From assembly GCA_040399325.1 (NCBI GenBank), contig JBBASJ010000059.1, forward strand, positions 1 to 11,934: a stretch of 11,934 nt of DNA. Reading direction: 5' to 3'. Source of the DNA: RGUW01 sp040399325. GTDB taxonomy: Bacteria; Cyanobacteriota; Cyanobacteriia; PCC-6307; Cyanobiaceae. A program made the translations under genes and the position numbers. A model generated the notes under the pieces. It saw only the letters and a program-made list of their open reading frames with translations, was not told where the DNA came from and searched no databases. Within the stretch, counting starts at the first letter, position 1. Each line of letters opens with the position of its first letter. This document shows positions 1 through 6,131 of this stretch, piece by piece.

Positions 1-213
1 GGTGCCGGCCTTGAGTCCTTTGACCAGCTGCTTGATCGTGTTGTCGGCAGCGGCATCGCTGCTCACATCGACGATTGTGCGGTGGTTGCGCCTGAGGCCA
101 TACTGCGCTTCGCCATACACCAGCTGCGCAGCACCGGGTGCCTTGGCCCGGGCCCAGAACACGGCCGAATTGCTGGTGGCCGAACCGGCACTGATCGCGT
201 CAAAGGAGGACAC
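1..213 (-). CDS. PhoD-like phosphatase/esterase, N-terminal fragment (runs off left edge)
   Basis: The minus strand reads 71 open codons from a GTG at 213-211 to the window edge, so only the N-terminus is visible. The peptide contains the stretch SAGSATSNSAVFWAR followed by a strand-rich segment (LVYGEAQYG, TIVDVSSD) and ends in QLVKGLKAGT. This is the usual layout of the beta-sandwich domain that precedes the metallophosphatase domain in PhoD-family alkaline phosphatases: an A/SGDPTSDSVVLWTR-like motif, then strands, then L.GL.pgT before YYYR. The catalytic part would lie outside the window. No Tat or Sec signal peptide precedes the domain, and an in-frame TAA lies at 243-241, so GTG 213 is the first usable start. 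A GGAGG at 237-233 is too far (19 bases) to serve it well. The start could be wrong, the gene could be 5'-truncated or frameshifted, or the protein could be exported without an N-terminal signal. Family assignment is moderately sure; the start is uncertain. Confidence 0.55.
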   Translation of the reverse strand, partial: MSSFDAISAGSATSNSAVFWARAKAPGAAQLVYGEAQYGLRRNHRTIVDVSSDAAADNTIKQLVKGLKAGT

Positions 214-313
214 GGTGTTCGATGGCTGCGTGCCTCCAACTTACGGAGATGCGCTGGCTGCAACAAGGCTTCCTCATAGGCTGCAACCGGGTTGAGAGTT
301 CAGCCCTCAAGCT
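214..313. other. Short intergenic region with repeat and weak hairpin
   Basis: About 100 bases separate the end of the DUF4434 gene from the start of the PhoD-like fragment, both on the minus strand. It holds a 9-bp direct repeat GGCTGCAAC at 256-264 and 279-287, 23 bases apart. It also holds an inverted repeat at 289-306 (7-bp stem, 4-base loop; one pair is G-T when read on plus and a mismatch on minus). No T-run follows on either strand, so it is a poor intrinsic terminator. No convincing promoter was seen. Confidence 0.35.
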
Positions 314-1195
314 TCAGATCTCAGGTTTCAGCGCCCCGGCCCAGGGGAGGTACTGCAGGGCGAACACCGCGTTGGGGTGGCACGGCAGCGGTGGCTGGGG
401 TGCTGCTGGCACGGCCTTGAACGGTGCGCCCGGGGCCGAGGTCTGGCGAAAGGCTTCGCGCACGATGCCCACCGGGCAGGGCACGGCCTCCTGGTAGGCC
501 TGGCGCACCAGGGCCGGCAGCTCGCCGGTGCCGGCGCCGTCCTGCCACCAGACCTGCAGGCCGGCGTCCTGCAGCTGTTGCAGCCAGGCCCCATTGGCGG
601 CCGGCGACAGCTGGCCGGTGCTGTAGGCGCTGATGTGCAGGGGCCCCCCGAGCCGGCTGGCCAGCAGCTGCAGCTGGCTGCGGATCGCCTCGCGCCGCGG
701 CGCCTCGGCAAACAGCCGATCCGACAGTTCGGCGGGCAGGTACCAGCCGGCCACGGGCAGGCCCAGCTGGTTGAGCCGGGGCAGCAGCCGCTGCTGCTGG
801 CTCAGCGACTGGCGCTGCAGGGCGGCCCAGTAATCATTGAAACGGTCCTTCCAGCCGGGCTGCAGCACCGTCTGGAAATAGTCCGGGTCGGCCGCCAGGC
901 CGATCACCAGGGCCAGTCCCTGCCGATGGGCCTCGGCCAGGCTGGCCAGCAACCAGTCGTGTTGCTCGAAGCGTTCGTCGCCGTAGGCGCTCCACTGCAC
1001 GATCACCGCCTCAAACCCCTGGGCCCGGGTCTGCTGCCAGATCTGCTGCCACTGCTGCGGGCCCAGGCTGCTGTCGCGGTTGAGGGGCTGGTAGAAGACG
1101 CTTTCGGCCGCGGCCGGCTGTGCCAGGGCCGTTGCCAGGGTCGCCGCCAGACCCAGGCTGAGCACGAGACGCCGCAACAGCCAAGGGCGGGTCAT
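314..1195 (-). CDS. Secreted DUF4434 (YbcH-like) glycosidase-fold protein of the nfr operon
   Basis: A 293-residue protein. The ATG at 1195-1193 overlaps the nfrA stop by four bases (ATGA), which decides this start over in-frame Met codons up to 1549. Residues 1-30 form a clear signal peptide: basic start, hydrophobic core LVLSLGLAATLATALA, cleavage after AAA-30. The mature part begins ESVFYQPLNRD and shows the conserved blocks expected of DUF4434: IVQWSAYGD (65-73), GWYLPAEL (150-157) and VWWQDGAGTG (215-224). DUF4434 proteins are thought to adopt a TIM-barrel, glycosyl-hydrolase-like fold; Glu156 sits where a retaining-glycosidase acid/base would be expected, which is inference. Cys240 and Cys272 could form a disulfide in the periplasm. 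As last gene of the operon after nfrB and nfrA, it matches the position I recall for E. coli ybcH. A likely role is trimming or modifying the exported glycan in the periplasm. The biochemical function is not established. Confidence 0.8.
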   Translation of the reverse strand: MTRPWLLRRLVLSLGLAATLATALAQPAAAESVFYQPLNRDSSLGPQQWQQIWQQTRAQGFEAVIVQWSAYGDERFEQHDWLLASLAEAHRQGLALVIGLAADPDYFQTVLQPGWKDRFNDYWAALQRQSLSQQQRLLPRLNQLGLPVAGWYLPAELSDRLFAEAPRREAIRSQLQLLASRLGGPLHISAYSTGQLSPAANGAWLQQLQDAGLQVWWQDGAGTGELPALVRQAYQEAVPCPVGIVREAFRQTSAPGAPFKAVPAAPQPPLPCHPNAVFALQYLPWAGALKPEI

Positions 1196-3717
1196 CGATC
1201 GATCTGCAGGCTGAGCACCACGCCGGTGCCGTTGCTGTAGAGCGTGCCGCCCAGCGACTGCTGCAGCTCGGTCCGGGCCGTGAGCTTGCGTCGGTAGGCG
1301 CGCCGCTGGTCCTGGCCGAACCACAGCTGCCAGCGCAGGCCCAGGCCCACCCGCAGGTCGGTCTGGTTGTTCTGCTGGGTGAACTGGCCCAGCAGGTAGG
1401 GGCTCAGGGTCTGGGCCGGTCCACCGCCCAGCCGCCAGGTGCGGCCCTGGCTGTAGCGCAGCAGGCTCAGGGTCTGGCCCTGGTTGACGAACCAGGCGGC
1501 ATCGACATACAGGGAGCGCTCGTTCCAGACGGGGCGGTCCTCCTTCCATTCGGCGTTCCAGTGGCCCTGATCGAGCAGCGAGCCGTTGACCCGCAGCAGC
1601 AGATCGGTGCTGTTGATCCGGCCCAGCTGGCCCTGGTAGGCCTCGCTGAACAGGTTCATGTTGAGCCCCCGGATCGGTGCCCAGCGCAGGCCCAGGCCGG
1701 CGGCGGTCTGGGCCTGGCCGTTGAGGGCGTCGTTGGCGCTGATCACCCGCCCGTAGCCGAAGAGTTGGCTGGTGACCACCCGGTGCTCGTAGAGCACGGT
1801 GCCCACGAATGTGTTGTTGGCGTTGATCAGGGCTTCGTTGATCGTCTGGGCGACGCCATCGGGGGCGGCGGTGACGTTGATCAGCCAGCTGTCGTTGCGG
1901 GCCAGGGCTTCATAGGTGCGCTTGAGCCCGTAGATCCGCTGGCGCTGGGCGGGGGTGTCCAGCGGTTCGGTGGCGCTGGCCCCATCGCTCTCGAGGCTGA
2001 TGGCTGCGGCCAGGTGTTGCAGGGCGGCCGGCCGGTTGTGCTGTTCGCGGTAGCGGTTGCCCAGCTCGGCCTCGAGTGCGGCGTTGCCCCCCAGCCGGCG
2101 GTTGGCCTCGAGCAGCACGGGCACCGCCTGATCGCGCACCTGGCGCTCGGGGTCCTGGCTCAGGGTGAAGCCGTAGTCGCTCAGGTAGCGGCCGTTGCCG
2201 GGGCTGAGCGCCGTGGCGCGGCCCAGCCAGGTGCGGGCCTCCTCCCGTTGCCCCAGCTGCCGGGCGATCAGGCCCGCCTGATAGAAATCGGCGCCATCGC
2301 GACTGTCGGCCAAGACCGGCCGGTAGCGCGCCAGCGCCAGGGCCAGCTCGCCCCGGGCCTGGGCGATCAGCCCGCCCAGGCGCCACTGCTCCAGGGTCGG
2401 CTCCAGGGTTGGCCGGGCCAGGGTCTGCCAGTGCTGCTCGGCCTGCTCCAGCCGGCCCAGCTCCAGGGCCACCTGGGCCATGGCCGCCTGCACGGTCGGC
2501 TGTTGCCGCTCGCCTGCGGGCAGCTGGCCCCAGAGCTGGTAGGCGGCCTCGGCTTCGCCGGCGGCGGCCAGGGCATAGGCCAGCAGGCTGCGGCTCTCGG
2601 CCAGGCCCAGGGCTTCGGCCCGCCGCAGGTAAACCACGGCCTCGCCAGGACGGCTCGCAAGGCTGCATTCACCCCGGGCCAGCCATTCGCTGGCGGCCGT
2701 GGGCCCCGGATCGGCAGCCAGCGCCGGCAGCCGCCCGCACTGCCCCCGGTCGACCAGCTGTTCGTAGAAGCGGCCGCGCAGTTCGGGGGCCAGCCGCGGG
2801 GCCAGGCGCGCCAGCAGGGCGCCGCTGGGGTGCCGCACCTGGCCATAGAGGTTGACCAGCCGGCTGGCCAGCGGTTCGCCGATGGGCCCGCGGCCCGCGC
2901 CCAGGTGCTGTTCCAGCAGGGTCAGGGCCTGGGCGGGTCGGCCGGCCACGATCAGCCGGTAGCTGCGCTGATCCAGATCGGCTGCGGGGCTCAGGGGAGC
3001 CGTTCGGGCAGCGATGGCCGGGGTCTGCTGGCGCTCAGCGACAGCTGTAGCCGGGCCCGCCAGGCTCTGGCGCGCCAGCAGCAGGCGTCGGGTCAGCAGC
3101 GGCGGCAGCGGCCTCTGGCGGGCGAGGGCGCCCAGCTCCTGCTGCACCGCGCGCCAGTCGCGGGCCAGCTCGGCCAGGCCGCTGCGGTAGGCGATCGGCC
3201 CGCCGCGGCTCTGCAGCCAGCGCCAGGCGACCACGGGCCCCAGCTGGCGGCGCAGCTGCTCGGCATGGGCCACCGCCAGCTGGCCCTGCTCCTGGCTGCC
3301 TGAGCTCTGCTGCAGCCAGCGCTCGACCTGGTTGCTCGGCACCGGCTGGCGCTGATTGAGCCAGCTCAGCTGGATCTGTCGCTGCAGCGGTGAGGGGGGC
3401 AGGGGCGCCAGGGCATCGAGGGCGGCGCCGTAGCGCCCCTGGCCCTGCAGGGCTTCGGCCAGCAGCAGCCGCGCCTCGCGTGAGTCACGGTCAAGCTTGT
3501 TGAGGATGTGGCGCGCCTCCCGTTCAGCCTCGGCGGCCTTGCCCTGGCGCAGGGCCGCATAGCCACGCGCCAGATGGGGGTAGCTGCTGAAGCGGCGCCA
3601 GCCGCGCAGCAGGTCGGGCGCGGCCTGGGCGGGCGGTGCCAGGGTCGGGGTACCCAGCACCAGGCTGGCCAGGGCCAGGGCCGCCAGATGGCGATGGCCT
3701 CGGCGCCGGCGCACCAT
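1192..3717 (-). CDS. nfrA: NfrA-like outer-membrane TPR/beta-barrel protein
   Basis: An 841-residue protein. The ATG at 3717-3715 shares its A with the nfrB stop (TGATG), indicating translational coupling. Residues 1-32 are a signal peptide: RRRR start, hydrophobic LAALALASLVLG, cleavage after AQA-32. Residues about 40-600 are alanine/leucine-rich helical repeats of TPR type, such as LARGYAALRQGKAAEAEREA and EARTWLGRATALSPGNGRY. Residues about 601-841 change to alternating polar/hydrophobic strands (LLLRVNGSLL, LYVDAAWFVNQG, LRVGLGLRWQLWF, TGVVLSLQ) with many Asn/Gln/Trp/Tyr, as in the NfrA C-terminal (phage N4 adsorption protein A) domain, which forms an outer-membrane pore. In E. coli NfrA exports the NfrB-made glycan and is needed for phage N4 entry; the layout resembles PgaA and BcsC. 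E. coli NfrA is about 990 residues, so this copy is shorter, apparently with fewer repeats. Long open frames on the opposite strand are GC-driven shadows. Confidence 0.85.
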   Translation of the reverse strand: MVRRRRGHRHLAALALASLVLGTPTLAPPAQAAPDLLRGWRRFSSYPHLARGYAALRQGKAAEAEREARHILNKLDRDSREARLLLAEALQGQGRYGAALDALAPLPPSPLQRQIQLSWLNQRQPVPSNQVERWLQQSSGSQEQGQLAVAHAEQLRRQLGPVVAWRWLQSRGGPIAYRSGLAELARDWRAVQQELGALARQRPLPPLLTRRLLLARQSLAGPATAVAERQQTPAIAARTAPLSPAADLDQRSYRLIVAGRPAQALTLLEQHLGAGRGPIGEPLASRLVNLYGQVRHPSGALLARLAPRLAPELRGRFYEQLVDRGQCGRLPALAADPGPTAASEWLARGECSLASRPGEAVVYLRRAEALGLAESRSLLAYALAAAGEAEAAYQLWGQLPAGERQQPTVQAAMAQVALELGRLEQAEQHWQTLARPTLEPTLEQWRLGGLIAQARGELALALARYRPVLADSRDGADFYQAGLIARQLGQREEARTWLGRATALSPGNGRYLSDYGFTLSQDPERQVRDQAVPVLLEANRRLGGNAALEAELGNRYREQHNRPAALQHLAAAISLESDGASATEPLDTPAQRQRIYGLKRTYEALARNDSWLINVTAAPDGVAQTINEALINANNTFVGTVLYEHRVVTSQLFGYGRVISANDALNGQAQTAAGLGLRWAPIRGLNMNLFSEAYQGQLGRINSTDLLLRVNGSLLDQGHWNAEWKEDRPVWNERSLYVDAAWFVNQGQTLSLLRYSQGRTWRLGGGPAQTLSPYLLGQFTQQNNQTDLRVGLGLRWQLWFGQDQRRAYRRKLTARTELQQSLGGTLYSNGTGVVLSLQIDR

Positions 3718-5897
3718 CAGGCCACCTCCAGGGCCGCCAGGCCCCGGGCCCGCAGCCGGGCCTGTTCGGCCAGCAGCTGCTCGAGGTTGTTCGGCGTCAG
3801 CAGGCCCCGCTGCACCAGGTGTTCGCCGAGGCGCTGCTGTTCGGGCTCAAAGCTGATCAGGGCCTGGTTGAGCACGGCCTGGTTGAGCAGACCCAGGTCG
3901 AGGGCCAGATCTCCCAGCAGCACCAGGTGCCTGCAGACCTGCTCAAGCAGCTGTGGCTGGTTGCGGTGGATGTCCGCCAGCCGGCGGATGCCCGCAGCCA
4001 GGGGGCCAGGGTCATCGGGCCGGTACCAATGGCCCAGCCCGGCCTGGATGCGGCCCTGGGGTACCAGCACCTGGCGGCAGCGCCGGCCGATCTGACGGCT
4101 GATCACCCCCAGGGCCACTTCACTGGCGGGGCTCTCGCGCCCGATCACCAGGGTCTCGCCCTCGCGGCCCAGCGGCAGCACCGAATAGCGGTAGGCCAGC
4201 CGCTGCGGGAATGCCGCCACCGTGTGGGCGTCGAGCTCAAACGGGTCGAGATCGCGCCAGTCAAGGCCGTGCTGCTCGGCCAGGGCGGCGGCCAGCTGGC
4301 TGCTGCTGATCGTGCCGTCGTCGAGCAGGGTGCGGCCGATCCGGCGGCGGCCGCTGCGCTGCAGGGCCGCCTCCAGCTGCCCCTGGTTGAGCGCCCCCTG
4401 GGCGATCAGGATCTGGCCCAGGGGGCGGCCGCCCCGGCTTTCGGCGACGCTGGGAAACACATGGGTCGTCTTGTCCCAGGCCACCCGGCGGGCGTCGCCC
4501 AGGGCCGCCACCTGGCGGTAGGCCCGCAGGTTGGCAAAGAAGTTGATCCAGTTGCTCCAGACCATGCGGGGCACGGCCATCAGCGCCGGCACCAGGCCGT
4601 AGTAGCTGCCGGTGAAATAGACCCGTTGCACGATGCGGTTGACCAGCAGCAGGCCGTTGAAGGCCAGCACCAGGTGCAGGTAGCGGCTGTCCCCCAGCAC
4701 CGAGGGGTACTCCCAGCCGCTCCACTGCTCCTGGGTGATCAGCCACACCAGCCCCAGCTGCACCGCCAGCAGCATCGCGATCAGACCGATCAGGTTGCTG
4801 ATGCCGCCGCGGCGGTCGCGCCACAGAAAGTAGTTGAGCAGTGGGCTCGAGCTCCAGGGCAGGGTGCGGGCCCCCTGAAACACGATGCCGGTGATCCAGC
4901 GCGACTTCTGCCGCACGGCGGTGGCCAGGGTGTCGGGAAAGTTCTCCCGCACGCAGATCACCTGGCTGTCGCGGCGGTTGACGCCGAGGCGACGCTCGCG
5001 CAGGGGCGCCAGGGCCGGATCGCGCGGGCTGAAGCGCACGAAGATCTCGGCCATGCCCACCTGCCGCAGGCGAATGCCGATGTCGTAGTCCTCGGTGAGG
5101 CTCTGGGTCGAGAAGGCGATGCCCTCGCCCTCATCGAGCAGCCGCAGGATCGCCCGCCGGCTGAAGCAGGTGCCGACACCCGCACTGGGCACCTGGCCCA
5201 CCAGGGCCTCGCGCACGAGCACATCCTTGCCATGCAGCTCGGCAAATTCGTCGGCGTAGTGGTTGGCGGTGAAGTTCCACCAGTGCCGGTGCAGAAAGGG
5301 ATAGACCGGCACCTGGATCAGATCCTTGCGGTCCACCAGCAGGTTGAACAGCCTCAGCTCGAGCGGTGAGATCACATCCTCGGCGTCATGCAGGATGAAG
5401 CCGCTGAAGCGCACCGATGCTGCCCGTTCAAAGGCGAACACGGCGGCGATGATGTTGTTGAGGCAGTCGGCCTTGCTGGTGGGGCCGGGCAGGGCGCAGA
5501 CCACCTTGTGCACGTTGCTGAAGCGGCGGCAGGCCTCGTCGACGTCGGTCTGGGTGTCGGGGTCGTTGGGATAGGTGCCAACGAAGATCTGGTAGTTCTC
5601 ATAGTCGAGGCGCGAGGCGGCCAGGCGGGCCATCTCCCCCACCACGCCCACCTCGTTCCAGGCGGGCACCAGGATCGCCAGGGGCTTCTCGCTCTGCTCA
5701 TACAGCAGTTGCTCATCGGCAAAGCGATGGCGGCTGTACACCGTGAGACGCCGCCACAGCCGCCGCACCCAGTAGATCAGGTCGATCAGCAGGTCTTCGC
5801 TGCCCAGCACCGCCAGCACCGTGCCCACCACGCCGGTGGCCACGCGCAGGCCAAACAGGTACGCCGTAACCAGATCGACCCAGGTGTCGATGTCCAT
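3717..5897 (-). CDS. nfrB: NfrB-like c-di-GMP-controlled family 2 glycosyltransferase
   Basis: A 726-residue inner-membrane glycan synthase. I chose ATG 5897 because the protein then begins MDIDTWVDLVTAYLFGLRV, as NfrB homologues do; an in-frame ATG at 5984 adds 29 non-conserved residues. In order: membrane segment (about 8-45); family 2 transferase domain from KPLAILVPAWNE (71-82) with the DAED metal/donor motif (171-174), the base-bearing TED (268-270) and QKSRW (330-334); membrane segments near 367-388, 407-428 and 432-455; linker RRVAWDKTTHVFPSV; then MshEN modules. Large blocks (VGTYPNDPDTQ, PGPTSKADCLNN, LHDAEDVISP, QSLTEDYDIG, NYFLWRDR) agree with E. coli NfrB as I remember it. MshEN domains bind c-di-GMP, so synthesis is probably switched by that messenger. 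E. coli NfrB is reported to make a ManNAc-type glycan; the sugar used here is unknown. It is first gene of the operon with nfrA and the DUF4434 gene. No GGDEF or EAL enzyme lies in the window. Confidence 0.9.
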   Translation of the reverse strand: MDIDTWVDLVTAYLFGLRVATGVVGTVLAVLGSEDLLIDLIYWVRRLWRRLTVYSRHRFADEQLLYEQSEKPLAILVPAWNEVGVVGEMARLAASRLDYENYQIFVGTYPNDPDTQTDVDEACRRFSNVHKVVCALPGPTSKADCLNNIIAAVFAFERAASVRFSGFILHDAEDVISPLELRLFNLLVDRKDLIQVPVYPFLHRHWWNFTANHYADEFAELHGKDVLVREALVGQVPSAGVGTCFSRRAILRLLDEGEGIAFSTQSLTEDYDIGIRLRQVGMAEIFVRFSPRDPALAPLRERRLGVNRRDSQVICVRENFPDTLATAVRQKSRWITGIVFQGARTLPWSSSPLLNYFLWRDRRGGISNLIGLIAMLLAVQLGLVWLITQEQWSGWEYPSVLGDSRYLHLVLAFNGLLLVNRIVQRVYFTGSYYGLVPALMAVPRMVWSNWINFFANLRAYRQVAALGDARRVAWDKTTHVFPSVAESRGGRPLGQILIAQGALNQGQLEAALQRSGRRRIGRTLLDDGTISSSQLAAALAEQHGLDWRDLDPFELDAHTVAAFPQRLAYRYSVLPLGREGETLVIGRESPASEVALGVISRQIGRRCRQVLVPQGRIQAGLGHWYRPDDPGPLAAGIRRLADIHRNQPQLLEQVCRHLVLLGDLALDLGLLNQAVLNQALISFEPEQQRLGEHLVQRGLLTPNNLEQLLAEQARLRARGLAALEVA

Positions 5898-6131
5898 GGC
5901 AGACCGGCTTGCGCCTGCGGGTGGTTCGAACGGTGTACCGCCAAGGTGCCATGCGAGGTCTGGTTGGCACAGGGCTGTGACCATTCATCACCAATCACCA
6001 TCACCATCGCCCTCAGGCCGGGCACGTCTCGGCCCGGTGGGGCGACCAAGCGTTACCCGATCGAGTGGTTGCGTGGCCTCAGTCGCTCTGGTATGAGTTG
6101 CAACAGGGATCAAAACAGCCGACAAACAGCC
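5898..6131. promoter_or_regulatory. Divergent intergenic region between nfrB and the PI-PLC gene
   Basis: About 230 bases that must hold the promoters of the nfr operon (leftward) and the PI-PLC gene (rightward). It contains a short repeat, ATCACC at 5987-5992, 5994-5999 and 6000-6005 followed by ATCGCC. It also contains a GC-rich inverted repeat, CCGGGC at 6018-6023 and GCCCGG at 6032-6037, with an 8-base loop, possibly an operator or a transcript hairpin. No strong sigma-70 promoter is visible for nfrB. The in-frame nfrB ATG at 5984 lies inside this region and cannot be excluded as the true start. Confidence 0.4.
6069..6097 (+). promoter_or_regulatory. Weak promoter candidate for the PI-PLC gene
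   Basis: TTGCGT (6069-6074) and TATGAG (6092-6097) are separated by 17 bases and preceded by TG at the extended -10 position (TGGTATGAG). The -35 matches consensus at only three of six positions and the -10 at four of six. A start near 6104 would leave a leader of about 28 bases before ATG 6132 and would exclude ATG 6093 as the translation start. Suggestive only. Confidence 0.2.

Noticed and set aside
256..287. GGCTGCAAC direct repeats as an attachment or operator site
   Set aside because: Two 9-bp copies without an adjacent integrase, tRNA or known regulator motif are not enough to name a site.
243..300. Possible Pho box upstream of the PhoD-like gene
   Set aside because: The minus-strand CTCAACCC resembles one half of the cyanobacterial CTTAACCT repeat, but the next half after three bases matches only four of eight positions.
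1196..1549. Upstream extension of the DUF4434 frame to Met at 1549
   Set aside because: The extra 118 residues are Pro/Arg/Gly-rich and overlap the nfrA 3' end; the internal Met at 1195 is followed by a textbook signal peptide and an ATGA junction.
1561..3303. 580-codon open frame on the plus strand opposite nfrA
   Set aside because: It is low-complexity Gly/Ala/Gln/Pro sequence without domain features, fully antisense to a well-supported gene; very GC-rich genes commonly leave such open frames.
3636..5369. 577-codon open frame on the plus strand opposite nfrB
   Set aside because: The composition is Ala/Gln/His/Gly-rich with no recognisable domain, while the minus strand encodes a clear NfrB.
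5388..6131. Upstream extension of the PI-PLC frame
   Set aside because: The first 248 codons run antisense to nfrB and then through the intergenic region, with no PLC homology before residue 12 of the chosen start.
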